Origin: Neorickettsia findlayensis | GTDB lineage: Bacteria; Pseudomonadota; Alphaproteobacteria; Rickettsiales; Anaplasmataceae | NCBI RefSeq assembly: GCF_009856525.1 | Contig: NZ_CP047224.1 | Location: forward strand, 682,001 to 746,000 | Direction of reading: 5' to 3' | DNA: 64,000 bases | In this document: piece after piece, positions 20,848-29,411 of the stretch | Position numbering within the stretch: position 1 is the stretch's first letter | Layout of the letters: every line of letters starts with the position of its first letter | The notes under the pieces: generated by a model | Told to the model about the DNA's origin: nothing | The model's input: only the letters and a program-made list of their open reading frames with translations | Databases searched by the model: none | Translations under genes and position numbers: made by a program

Positions 20848-21828
20848 CTACTCAACTTTAGATCTGCAGAAACACATCTTATGTTTCATAGAACACTCTG
20901 ATTCAGCCTCTCTACGAGAACTAAGAAGACATAATTCAGCCAGGCAGCGTATAAATTTCGGATGCGCAGAAAGGGTTGGAACTCTAAAATATCCCACCTT
21001 AGCTAATGATGCATATTCAACATCCAGCTCTACACGTGTCTCTGAATGCTCGGAAACGAATGCGATTGGTACAACTACTATAGGTCGTCCTGAGTGAGAC
21101 CGTATAGTGCTTTCCGTGTCAGGACAAAGCCATTTTGCTTTACCAACTTTACTCTGATAGCATAATTCCCAATCCAAGTTTTCTATTTTTAAGGCTGAAA
21201 CTATCCTTTTTACAGACTCTTCCACCTGAAATTTATACGGATCACCAGCCTCGATAACACTCAACGGCAGGCCATGCGCTGAGAACAAAACAATGGGTTT
21301 CCCTAAAGCACATGCGTTGGTATAAATCGGTAAGATAGTTTCCACATGCGCCTCTATGAAGAGTTGGTTATCGTAGTAACAACACACGATTTGCGTCGGG
21401 ATACGCAAGATCTTCAAACACTGTTCTATCGACGACAAAGAAGTAGTAGTGGAAAACTGAGGATAGAGTGGTAGGAGAATAGCTTCTGTAAATTCTCCTC
21501 CATTGATTCTAGCTGCGCTTTGTTGAATAAAGGGATGCCAATGCCGCATAGCAACGAAAACCTCATATCGCGGACCAAGTAAATCCCCAAGAAGCTTCGC
21601 TTGCATATTCGTTTCGGGCAATATCGATGACTTGCCTCCCATCTGGCTATATATTTTACGAGCTTCCCGAAATCTCCTGCTAGAAATCCACCAAGCAAGA
21701 CAATACCTCAACGGATTGGGTAGGTTAATAATCCTACGATCACAAAATAGATTAAACAGAAACGGCCGCACAGCCTCAGGGGAGTCGGGACCCCCAAGAT
21801 TAAGCAAAACTATAGCTATCTTACTCAT
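20848..21828 (-). CDS. hemH: ferrochelatase
   Basis: It inserts iron into protoporphyrin IX, the last step of heme synthesis. The start is set at the ATG at 21828 (MSKIAIVLLNLGGPDSPEAV), which has GGGGGTG just upstream, rather than the earlier in-frame start at 21864. Family blocks include LNLGGPDSPE, the active-site region IVLFSAHGLPLSVIEAGDPY with the His that takes part in metal handling, CYQSKVGKAKWLCP, and a C-terminal VVVPIAFVSEHSETRVELD. About 326 residues. Together with hemA at 53950 it shows that the organism makes its own heme from glycine and succinyl-CoA. Confidence 0.93.
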   Translation of the reverse strand: MSKIAIVLLNLGGPDSPEAVRPFLFNLFCDRRIINLPNPLRYCLAWWISSRRFREARKIYSQMGGKSSILPETNMQAKLLGDLLGPRYEVFVAMRHWHPFIQQSAARINGGEFTEAILLPLYPQFSTTTSLSSIEQCLKILRIPTQIVCCYYDNQLFIEAHVETILPIYTNACALGKPIVLFSAHGLPLSVIEAGDPYKFQVEESVKRIVSALKIENLDWELCYQSKVGKAKWLCPDTESTIRSHSGRPIVVVPIAFVSEHSETRVELDVEYASLAKVGYFRVPTLSAHPKFIRCLAELCLLSSRREAESECSMKHKMCFCRSKVE

Positions 21829-21964
21829 ATAGCACCCCCAAAACCCAGCAGGACACAACAGCAAGAAGCGGCCCCGACATAACCCACACCGATCACATGC
21901 TTAACAACAAGTGGAAACAAGGGGAAACAGTTTCACACAAACTAACACCAGAAAAGGACAGCAA

Positions 21965-22909
21965 TCACACGTACACTGCCTTAATGCTCTCTTGACCTGT
22001 ACCTCCGAGCTTCGCTTCCTCTAATTTAGGCTCAGGATCACAATCTGCACCCCTTTCGCCAGATGAACCTAGGACGCTGCACGTAGCTCCAGCAAAAGCT
22101 TGACCAACCGCCAGTTGTGCCCTACGTGGCAAGAGACAGGTAACTGGCTCAGCAAGCTGATAGACGCCATACAGCATCTGGCACACAACATCACGGGAAC
22201 CAGCAAAAGGTACTGCACGACCTTTTCTAGTGCATAAAGCCACACAATCTAAGAACAACACCAGAGGAAACTCAACACAGTTTAGCGCAAGCATCACAAC
22301 CCATAGCGGAAAAGCTACTGCTGCTCCAACAGAGTGCAAAACCCTCTCCCCGAGACCACGATGGACCCTACAATCAGAGTGAGACGCCCCAGAAACATGC
22401 CGATCAAACGCAAAAAACGCGGAAGCCTTCTTACCAGGAATAAGCGTGCACAGCATGTTTCTATTTTGCTCGCTCTCAGGGACTGCAAAGTGCGTCCCGT
22501 AACCTCCCACCCTGGCATGGGATGACCGATAGTCGTAGTCAGCACAGCAGTCTTTGCGCTTCTCAAACACTCTAAGTAAGGTGCAGATCAGCATCATAAG
22601 CACCATACAAATTGCCATGGCGACTGCCATCCTTTGCCACGGATTAGCGACAACACCCTTGAGGACAACACGCTCTAGTAAGACGCACAAAACACCCATA
22701 CACAGCAGCGTTTCAAGTGTCGGGACAATGTTATTGTACATACCATAGAGACCCTTATACCTCTTAGCTGTTCCCGCACCCCCATCTTGCACAGTAGCCC
22801 TAATAAGAGCACCGTTCGCCGCAACAACAGCACCAATACATAGATTAACCGCCCCTTTAAAGCCGCACAAGATGGACTTCTGCAGCATCTTCACACTCAC
22901 ATTTCTCAT
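21965..22909 (-). CDS. hypothetical multi-pass membrane protein, Cys-rich
   Basis: I do not recognise this 314-residue protein. It has four or more hydrophobic segments: GAVNLCIGAVVAANGALI, TLLCMGVLCVLLERVVL, MAVAMAICMVLMMLICTLL, and FPLWVVMLALNCVEFPLVLFLDCVAL. Between the third and fourth lies a soluble stretch with CCADYDYRSSHARVGGYG. It carries about 18 Cys. The C-terminus is a Glu/Gly-rich tail. By eye the DNA is clearly richer in G and C than its neighbours. A lineage-specific membrane protein of unknown role is the most I can say. Confidence 0.65.
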   Translation of the reverse strand: MRNVSVKMLQKSILCGFKGAVNLCIGAVVAANGALIRATVQDGGAGTAKRYKGLYGMYNNIVPTLETLLCMGVLCVLLERVVLKGVVANPWQRMAVAMAICMVLMMLICTLLRVFEKRKDCCADYDYRSSHARVGGYGTHFAVPESEQNRNMLCTLIPGKKASAFFAFDRHVSGASHSDCRVHRGLGERVLHSVGAAVAFPLWVVMLALNCVEFPLVLFLDCVALCTRKGRAVPFAGSRDVVCQMLYGVYQLAEPVTCLLPRRAQLAVGQAFAGATCSVLGSSGERGADCDPEPKLEEAKLGGTGQESIKAVYV

Positions 22910-23016
22910 AGCACAAACCGAAACAATAGAAAAACTACCTAATTAAAACAACGATCAACGGATCCATCCTACAAAACAGTAAGAAGACAGCAAAAATACC
23001 ACGCGAAAGCACAAGA

Positions 23017-23280
23017 TCAAGCCATTTTCTTTATATGCCCAGAAAGCCTACTGACAATCCGAGCAGCCCTGTTCTTATGCAAAACACCCTTCGTGACACC
23101 TCTGTGAATTTCTGGCTGGGCAACCCGCAAAGCCTCAGCAGCAGCCGATTTAGGCCCAACAGCGATCGCCTGTCTCACCTTTCTTACGAAGGTCCTTATA
23201 CGGCTCATACGCATTTTATTGATCAAAGTTCTTCGCTTGATCTTGCGAACCATCTTCCTCGCGCTAGCAGTGTTTGCCAT
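23017..23280 (-). CDS. rpsT: ribosomal protein S20
   Basis: The product has 87 residues. It begins [21 protein letters not shown] and ends with [19 protein letters not shown], the classic S20 three-helix bundle that binds 16S rRNA in the small subunit. It is strongly basic and of normal length. Confidence 0.95.
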   Translation of the reverse strand: MANTASARKMVRKIKRRTLINKMRMSRIRTFVRKVRQAIAVGPKSAAAEALRVAQPEIHRGVTKGVLHKNRAARIVSRLSGHIKKMA

Positions 23281-23355
23281 TTTTTTGCATTATTTACTTT
23301 TCATTATAAATACTGAAACACAAACAGAGACACTGTCTGTGCGTCCGTTGCCGCT

Positions 23356-23574
23356 ATGATACAACACCCAAAAGGGCATTTCAACAATCTTGCTTCCGAT
23401 AAAACAGCTAGCAGTTATACAACTTTTACTTTCGGTAAAACCCTCTGGAATCAGCAATTGCGTGTCATGACCGGTTTTTATATACCCACCGGTGACTTTT
23501 TACACAACAAATGCAACAGTGCTCCTTTTAAACAATGGACACAGTGGTTCAGTAACTTCTTGGACAATGCCTAA
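23356..23574 (+). CDS. small hypothetical ORF
   Basis: An open frame of 72 codons with an aromatic-rich C-terminus (FKQWTQWFSNFLDNA). I see no ribosome site and no recognisable family. It sits in the 447-base gap between divergent rpsT and pyrF and may be chance or a decayed remnant. Apart from this ORF the gap holds nothing else I recognise. Confidence 0.2.
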   Translation: MIQHPKGHFNNLASDKTASSYTTFTFGKTLWNQQLRVMTGFYIPTGDFLHNKCNSAPFKQWTQWFSNFLDNA

Positions 23575-23727
23575 CACGGACAGGATTGACTGGAAAATTT
23601 GGTAACACTTCACCACTGTAATTGCAAACCTATGAAGTCGTACATACAAACACTTAACTGTGGATCATGTAGAAAATCGAGTACTATGTTACATATACCA
23701 GAGGATAAATGCAGCAAGCCATAAAAA

Positions 23728-24414
23728 GTGAAACCAAAAATCATCTGTGCAGTGGATAATCCCGATTTTGGATACTCGTACTCACTAGTGAGCAGCATAT
23801 TGGAATACGTGCATGTTATAAAACTTGGGTTAGAGTTTTTTTCTTCGTGCGGTGTTACAGGTATTGAGAAAGTCGCTGCTCTTGGGCTACCAATTTTCCT
23901 GGACCTCAAATTGCATGATATTCCCAATACAGTCGCTAGAACTATTAGCGTTATCAAGCAGATGGAATGTATTAAGTTCCTTACTGTCCATATTACTGGT
24001 GGTACGGAAATGCTCATGGCTGCTAAGGAAGCACTTCAGGATACCGGAATACTTTTAATTGGAGTTTCTGTTTTGACAAGTCTCGTGCAAAAGGATCTCG
24101 AGAATAACGGCGTTGAGATTCCTCTACCAGAGTATGTAAAAAAACTGTCTGTATTTGCGAAAAAATGCGGTCTAGATGGTGTCGTATGTTCGAATCAAGA
24201 AGCCCATATGGTGCGACAAGTTTGTGGAAAGGAATTTACAATCATCACACCAGGAATCGTCAGTGCATACTCTGATGATCAAAAAAGGGTTTCTCAAATT
24301 TCAGCACTAAAAAACAGCGTTTCCGATTATATAGTCATCGGGAGAGCAATAACACGTGCATCGGATCCGGTAAAAGCGACTAAGGAAATAATTTCTTCAC
24401 TGACGAACAAATAG
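23728..24414 (+). CDS. pyrF: orotidine 5'-phosphate decarboxylase
   Basis: The last step of UMP synthesis. The product has 228 residues and starts at a GTG (23728). The catalytic block FLDLKLHDIPNTV carries the Asp/Lys array; the N-terminal strand IICAVDNP and the phosphate-binding end ITPGIVS plus DYIVIGRAITRASDP are typical. It is an isolated pyrimidine gene, as usual in Rickettsiales. It ends just before a terminator hairpin shared with the converging terC. Confidence 0.93.
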   Translation: MKPKIICAVDNPDFGYSYSLVSSILEYVHVIKLGLEFFSSCGVTGIEKVAALGLPIFLDLKLHDIPNTVARTISVIKQMECIKFLTVHITGGTEMLMAAKEALQDTGILLIGVSVLTSLVQKDLENNGVEIPLPEYVKKLSVFAKKCGLDGVVCSNQEAHMVRQVCGKEFTIITPGIVSAYSDDQKRVSQISALKNSVSDYIVIGRAITRASDPVKATKEIISSLTNK

Positions 24415-24443
24415 GCCGCTACGAGATTTCGATATACACAGAT

Positions 24444-24483
24444 CAGAAGCACTTAACTCCTTCCGGGAGTGCTTCTGCATTTT
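24444..24483. terminator. terminator between converging pyrF and terC
   Basis: CAGAAGCACT at 24444-24453 pairs with AGTGCTTCTG at 24468-24477, followed on the plus strand by a T-rich run (ATTTTTG). The left arm meets the terC stop, and the stem and loop cover the last codons of terC, so the signal is partly coding. Confidence 0.65.
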
Positions 24484-25157
24484 TGTGCAATATTGCACAG
24501 CTGCACAATCAGCGAGAAAGCAAATGCGAAATATAGGTATGACTTCCTAAACTCGATGTGCAACCCTTCCGAGAACAAAAGAGCTCCTATGGATATAACG
24601 AATACAAGTGCAAGTGTTTTCAACTCCGGAAATCGTTCTATCCATTTTGACACAGAGCCTGCCGTGACGGTCATAAAGATAATCGTTAAAGTAAAAGCCA
24701 ACCCTATGAGAAAAATATTCTTGGTAATCGCAACCGCCGTAAGTATAGAATCTACTGAAAAAACGAGGTCTACAAACGCAACGTAACACACAGCAAGAAA
24801 ACTGCTCTTCGCCTTGTAGTGAATATCTTTTTTCAACCTAACACACTGTGCAAGTTCTATTATACCCTTAAACAAGAGAAATACCCCACCAACGAGGAAA
24901 ACCATATCCTGCACTGAAAGCAAATAGAACACCGGTTTTTTCAGCGTCAGAACAAACGAGACACAGAAGAGCATCGCCAGACGGAGTAAAAGAGCAAGTC
25001 CAAGCCCAATATACCTGACAGTGGCCCCATTACGCATTTTACCCGTGACAATTGCAATGAAAACAATGTTGTCTACACCGAGTATCACCTCAAGGAACAG
25101 GAGTACTAAGAAGACACCGAGCTCAGAAAACACATTGAAAATCAAACCACAAATCAC
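24453..25157 (-). CDS. TerC family integral membrane protein
   Basis: The product has 234 residues with about seven hydrophobic helices. TerC/Alx-type proteins are thought to export or buffer Mn2+ (or act with exoenzyme metal loading). The metal-site hallmarks are in helix pairs: LEVILGVDNIVF near residue 22 and VDLVFSVDSILTAV near residue 129, each with acidic residues within the membrane. The start is a GTG at 25157. The final codons lie inside the terminator hairpin. Confidence 0.85.
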   Translation of the reverse strand: MICGLIFNVFSELGVFLVLLFLEVILGVDNIVFIAIVTGKMRNGATVRYIGLGLALLLRLAMLFCVSFVLTLKKPVFYLLSVQDMVFLVGGVFLLFKGIIELAQCVRLKKDIHYKAKSSFLAVCYVAFVDLVFSVDSILTAVAITKNIFLIGLAFTLTIIFMTVTAGSVSKWIERFPELKTLALVFVISIGALLFSEGLHIEFRKSYLYFAFAFSLIVQLCNIAQKCRSTPGRS

Positions 25158-25661
25158 AGAAAGTCTGGGAGCCCAATACCACTAAGCAAGGCTGCTTCAT
25201 CAGCAAATTAGACTACCATACTCTAGCAAAGAGAAGAGGGCGCTATCAATACAGCAAAACGGTATGATATTTAAACTCAAAAGTGCCCAATTTCATATTG
25301 ATTCTCCTCCAGATTCACTTCTTTCTGTCATATAAATCTGAAAAAATTGTTACGTAGCACTATATTTATTATTGCATAGCACCACGCCTGTATCTAAGAA
25401 AAATGAGATTGATAAAACACCAGTGGCAACAGATACGGATAATTTGCATTCACTATATATAGATAGAACACGAAACATAATTCAGGTATCACGCACTGCA
25501 AAACCCTACACGCCACTTGATTAGGGAAACACAAAGCACAGAAAGAGTTAATATTTATTGCATTGATCTTGATAACTTATTACTACACCTTTTAAACTGC
25601 CTTATTGACCGCAAACAGATCAATTAGATATAATACAGTCTACCAGTCAGGCACCTTTAGC
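25158..25661. other. intergenic region upstream of pccB and terC
   Basis: About 500 bases, AT-rich, between divergent terC and pccB. A TTG-started extension of the pccB frame from 25605 is possible. No RNA gene, repeat or clear promoter pair stands out to me. Confidence 0.3.
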
Positions 25662-27170
25662 ATGCAAAAATCTCTTCAGCTTTCCCTGGGTGAGTCAACA
25701 AAAACGCAATCTCCAACTTCTAAGCTTACTGCCCGCGAAAGACTAGAAGTCCTGTTCGATGATGGGAAATTTGTGGAGATCGATAGTTTAGTTCGCCACA
25801 GATGTACGAATTTTGGACTTGAAAAAAAATCTATAGACGGGGATGGTGTCATTGCGGCGCATGGACAAATCAATGGGAGGAGTGTCTTTGCGTATTCGCA
25901 AGATTTTTCAGTCTTTGGCGGCTCACTCAGCGAAAAGAATGCTTCGAAAATCTGCAAAATTATGGACCTTGCAGCCAAGACTCGTGCCCCAATCATCGGG
26001 ATAAACGATTCTGGTGGTGCAAGGATACAAGAAGGTGTTGATTCTCTTGGTGGATACGGTGAGATATTCTTGCGCAATGTACAACTCTCTGGAGTTGTAC
26101 CACAAATTTCCCTGATTATGGGACCGTGTGCTGGCGGTGCTGTATACTCACCTGCACTGACTGACTTTATTTTCATGGTTAAAGACACGAGCTACATGTT
26201 CGTTACTGGCCCAAAAGTTGTGAAAACGGTTCTCAAGGAAGATCTTACGCAAAACGAGCTTGGTGGTTCTGAGATACACACGAAAAAATCAGGCGTATGC
26301 GATAAAGCATTCGAAAACTCTGTCGAGATGCTTATTATGGTGAGAAATTTTCTTGATTTTCTGCCACAAAACAACATCGAGGCCCCACGTCAAAAAGAAT
26401 GTACTGATTCCGTGTTCAGACAGATCGAGTGGCTAGATCGTTCTACTCCAGTAGTGTCAAACTTACCATATGATATGGGTAATATCATACGGGCAATAGT
26501 CGATGATGGAGAGTTCTTTGAACTTTCGCCTGATTTTGCGAAAAATGTATTGATCGGTTTTGCTCATATTGGCGGAATTTGTATAGGTGTTGTTGCAAAT
26601 CAACCTTCCATCTTAGCAGGCTGTCTTGATATCAATTCTTCTAGAAAGGCGGCACGCTTTGTTCGTTTCTGTGACGCTTTTAACATCCCGATCCTTACGC
26701 TCGTTGATGTACCAGGTTTCTTACCTGGATCCTCTCAAGAACAAAATGCAATAATAAAACACGGAGCAAAACTGCTTTACGCGTATGCTGAAGCAACAGT
26801 CCCAAAAGTGACACTCATTGTAAAGAAGGCTTATGGTGGCGCCTATATAGTGATGGGATCAAAACATCTTGGTGGAGACATAAACTTTTCCTGGCCAAAT
26901 GCAGAAATTGCTGTCATGGGACCGGAAGCAGCCGTGGAAATCGTGTTTAAGCGAGAAATAGATACACCAGACAGAACAGATAGGATCAGGGAATTGGCAT
27001 CAGATTACAGAGCACAGATTGCAAATCCGAGAATACCTGCCGCACGCGGATATTTGGACGATATAATAAAACCTTCGGATAGCAGAAGAAAAATAGCAGA
27101 AGCCTTCAGAATGCTGACTGGCAAGACAATGGAAAGACCTTGGAGGAAACACGATAATCTTCCGCTCTAA
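25662..27170 (+). CDS. pccB: propionyl-CoA carboxylase, carboxyltransferase (beta) subunit
   Basis: It transfers the carboxyl group from biotin to propionyl-CoA, giving methylmalonyl-CoA. About 502 residues from the ATG at 25662 (MQKSLQLSLGES). The N-terminal half has SKLTARERLEVLFDDG and the acyl-CoA oxyanion region SGGARIQEG with MGPCAGGAVYSPAL; the C-terminal half has the biotin-side pair FVDVPGFLPG-type (LVDVPGFLPGSSQE) and KKAYGGAYIVMGSK. The partner alpha subunit, pccA, is 18 kb away at 44492-46450. No ribosome site separates the candidate starts clearly; a TTG at 25605 would add 19 residues. Confidence 0.92.
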   Translation: MQKSLQLSLGESTKTQSPTSKLTARERLEVLFDDGKFVEIDSLVRHRCTNFGLEKKSIDGDGVIAAHGQINGRSVFAYSQDFSVFGGSLSEKNASKICKIMDLAAKTRAPIIGINDSGGARIQEGVDSLGGYGEIFLRNVQLSGVVPQISLIMGPCAGGAVYSPALTDFIFMVKDTSYMFVTGPKVVKTVLKEDLTQNELGGSEIHTKKSGVCDKAFENSVEMLIMVRNFLDFLPQNNIEAPRQKECTDSVFRQIEWLDRSTPVVSNLPYDMGNIIRAIVDDGEFFELSPDFAKNVLIGFAHIGGICIGVVANQPSILAGCLDINSSRKAARFVRFCDAFNIPILTLVDVPGFLPGSSQEQNAIIKHGAKLLYAYAEATVPKVTLIVKKAYGGAYIVMGSKHLGGDINFSWPNAEIAVMGPEAAVEIVFKREIDTPDRTDRIRELASDYRAQIANPRIPAARGYLDDIIKPSDSRRKIAEAFRMLTGKTMERPWRKHDNLPL

Positions 27171-27292
27171 CCAACGCTATAGATCGAATACGTCAACGAG
27201 ACTACACCAGACATGACGGTCTATGTGGAATTGCAGTTATACTCTGGTTAGTTTTTATGTGTTAGCATTGCAGAGACTTGTCCGTTTCGCCT

Positions 27293-27835
27293 ATGCGTCT
27301 GCCTTTCTTACTATTCCTTGTTCTAGCGGTAAGTACCGGATTTGCTGCTGCAAATCCTATTATGGAGTATTTTTTAACAATGAGTTACGTGGAGGGTGGC
27401 ATGGAGCCTTGTGCATCCGTTGTTGAACGCCTTGGTGACTCAAACAAAAGGACTCAGTTTTTACGTGTGCTTGCATCTATACAATCAGTTGGGAAAAATT
27501 CCCTAAACATGGACCAAATAGCTCAAACACTTGAGAGGGCAATCACGTATTGCAACGCCTGTCCTTCCTCGACCTTTGGTATGGCTCTAGTTAATGCTGT
27601 AAGAAATTCTGATTCAACAAAATGGTGCAAGGACCAGTCTGAAAACAGACTGTATGAAAGCACTAGCAATGCTAGTACCAGCACAACAAGTACAATCCTA
27701 AATTCAAATGTAATTAAGAGGAAAAGTGATATCCAAGTGCACCAATACGACGGTAGTAATAACTCAAACAACAAAAAACTTAGGCGTTCTCAAACTGGAT
27801 CAGACAGAAACGATGGCGTACAAATCATTGAATAG
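27293..27835 (+). CDS. hypothetical exported protein
   Basis: I do not recognise this protein of about 180 residues. An ATG at 27293 gives a clear signal peptide (MRLPFLLFLVLAVSTGFAAA, cleavage near AAANP). The mature part starts with about 90 residues that look helical, with four Cys (EPCASVV, YCNACPSS, WCKDQ). The rest is Ser/Thr/Asn-rich low complexity with basic clusters (IKRKSD, NNKKLRRSQTGSDRND). A secreted protein with a disordered basic tail could act on the host or at the cell surface; that is speculation. Genes around it are a carboxylase and an efflux pore and give no hint. Confidence 0.6.
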   Translation: MRLPFLLFLVLAVSTGFAAANPIMEYFLTMSYVEGGMEPCASVVERLGDSNKRTQFLRVLASIQSVGKNSLNMDQIAQTLERAITYCNACPSSTFGMALVNAVRNSDSTKWCKDQSENRLYESTSNASTSTTSTILNSNVIKRKSDIQVHQYDGSNNSNNKKLRRSQTGSDRNDGVQIIE

Positions 27836-28014
27836 CGCACTAGTCTGATTTCGGAAACGCGAATTCATAAATATCCACAATTGTTATAGCGGAAGTAAGG
27901 TAAACAACCATTTCGCAGCATTCGAATTCTAAAAGCAAGACAGATTCCTATGGGAACATTTTGAAATATAGGCTTATAGGTGCTACTATTGCGCTTTGTT
28001 CTTTGCGTGTGAAG

Positions 28015-29325
28015 ATGCGCCTTTTGGTTTTTTTACTGCTATGGCTTTCATTCATGGGTTTTGCATACCCATACAGCCTGGAAGATGCATTTCACGACAC
28101 ACTGCTCAATAACGACACAGTAAAATCTTTATCAAAGCAGCACGAGCTTGCATCTTTAAGAAGAAAGATGTCTATCTCGGAACTCCTTCCAGTGGCCTCA
28201 CTTGGACTGCTACACGATTTTGACAGAGAGTTTTGGTCACCCGCAATAAGCACTAAAGCAAACCCAGTAATTGGGCTGACTGTGACGCAGAATATTGGTA
28301 ATCCATTTGCCCCACTGTCTAAATTACTCCTAGCAAAGCATGACTATCTCAATGCGACCTTCCTATACGCCGATGCCATTCACAATGTTATGTTGCGTGT
28401 AATACATGCCTACCTCGAAGCAATCAGAACAGAGGAGGTCCTCACTCTCCATAAGGAAACCATACGCGCACTGGAAATGAATCTGGACGCAGTGCAAAAG
28501 TCGCTGAAACTAGGCGAAAGTACAAAAGGAGAACTAGCATACGCAAAAGCGAAGCTCCTGTCGGCACGATCTCAGTTTTTGGAAAGCACAAATAAGGCCG
28601 AGAGTAGTAGAGCATCTCTCTACCACCTAGTTGGGAGGAAAAGCATGCAAACAAAGCTTGAAGATCCTATTTTGAAAGTGCAGTACTTGCCACAGACTCT
28701 AGAAGAGTGTGTTACTCTTGCATTTGCCAATAATGCTCCTATAAAAGCAGCGAGGAACGCTATAAAGTCAGCAAAATTGAGGGTAATGGAAAGTATGGGA
28801 AGGTGGCTTCCAGCAATGAGCCTTGAGACAACATTACGTTATGTGCCATCCAAAGAAAACATAGCTGGTGGATTGCAGAGAGTTGGTACACAAACGACAA
28901 TAAGTATAGGTATGCCGCTCTTCACAGGAGGCAGAAACACTTTGGCCGTAGCAATAGCATATGAAGATAGGTCTCTTAAGGAACACGAGTACCACGCAAA
29001 AAGCAAACTTCTAGAGGAAGAGGTCCAAAACACGTGGAACGATTACCACAATGCTTTACTCTTGGCATCTGCATTAAAAGAACTTGTAAAAGCAAGCAAT
29101 ATTGCTGCCGATAGTATCAGGCAGGAAGCACAGCTTAATCTTAAAAGCAACCTAAATGTGATAGATGCTGAATTAGATTTGTTAAAAGTCAGGACGCAGC
29201 TCAGACAGGCAGAAGCGGCAAAGGTAGGTGCGTTCTACAAGCTTCTTTTTATGATATACGGAGACAGGGCACTAGACATATTGCTCATGGAAGATTTCAG
29301 CACATCCGCACAGCAAAAGTCGTGA
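28015..29325 (+). CDS. tolC: TolC family outer-membrane channel
   Basis: About 436 residues from the ATG at 28015, which starts a proper signal peptide (MRLLVFLLLWLSFMGFAYPY); a TTG at 27961 would place 18 residues in front of it. TolC proteins form a trimeric outer-membrane barrel with a long periplasmic alpha tunnel used by type I secretion and drug efflux. Two homologous halves can be seen: long amphipathic helices (YLEAIRTEEVLTLHKETIRAL, then VQNTWNDYHNALLLASALKEL) and barrel strands such as NPVIGLTVTQNIG and TTISIGMPLFTGGR. No partner ABC or membrane-fusion gene is adjacent. Confidence 0.88.
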   Translation: MRLLVFLLLWLSFMGFAYPYSLEDAFHDTLLNNDTVKSLSKQHELASLRRKMSISELLPVASLGLLHDFDREFWSPAISTKANPVIGLTVTQNIGNPFAPLSKLLLAKHDYLNATFLYADAIHNVMLRVIHAYLEAIRTEEVLTLHKETIRALEMNLDAVQKSLKLGESTKGELAYAKAKLLSARSQFLESTNKAESSRASLYHLVGRKSMQTKLEDPILKVQYLPQTLEECVTLAFANNAPIKAARNAIKSAKLRVMESMGRWLPAMSLETTLRYVPSKENIAGGLQRVGTQTTISIGMPLFTGGRNTLAVAIAYEDRSLKEHEYHAKSKLLEEEVQNTWNDYHNALLLASALKELVKASNIAADSIRQEAQLNLKSNLNVIDAELDLLKVRTQLRQAEAAKVGAFYKLLFMIYGDRALDILLMEDFSTSAQQKS

Positions 29326-29347
29326 TTCCCATGAAAGTAGATCTAGT

Positions 29348-29411
29348 CTAACTTTATAGTTTTCGATGTGTTCTAAAACAACACGCTTTGATTCCTCAAT
29401 AGTGGTTCGCC
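29348..29411 (-). repeat. decayed duplicate of the ispG 3' end
   Basis: The sequence just beyond the ispG stop repeats the end of ispG. Read on the minus strand it gives EESKRVVLEHIENYK where ispG has EESKRIVLEYIRDKY. On the plus strand, 29365-29402 matches 29438-29475 with about 80 percent identity without gaps (offset 73), and a ctaacttt at 29348 mirrors the stop-codon region at 29411 after a small deletion. Confidence 0.75.
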
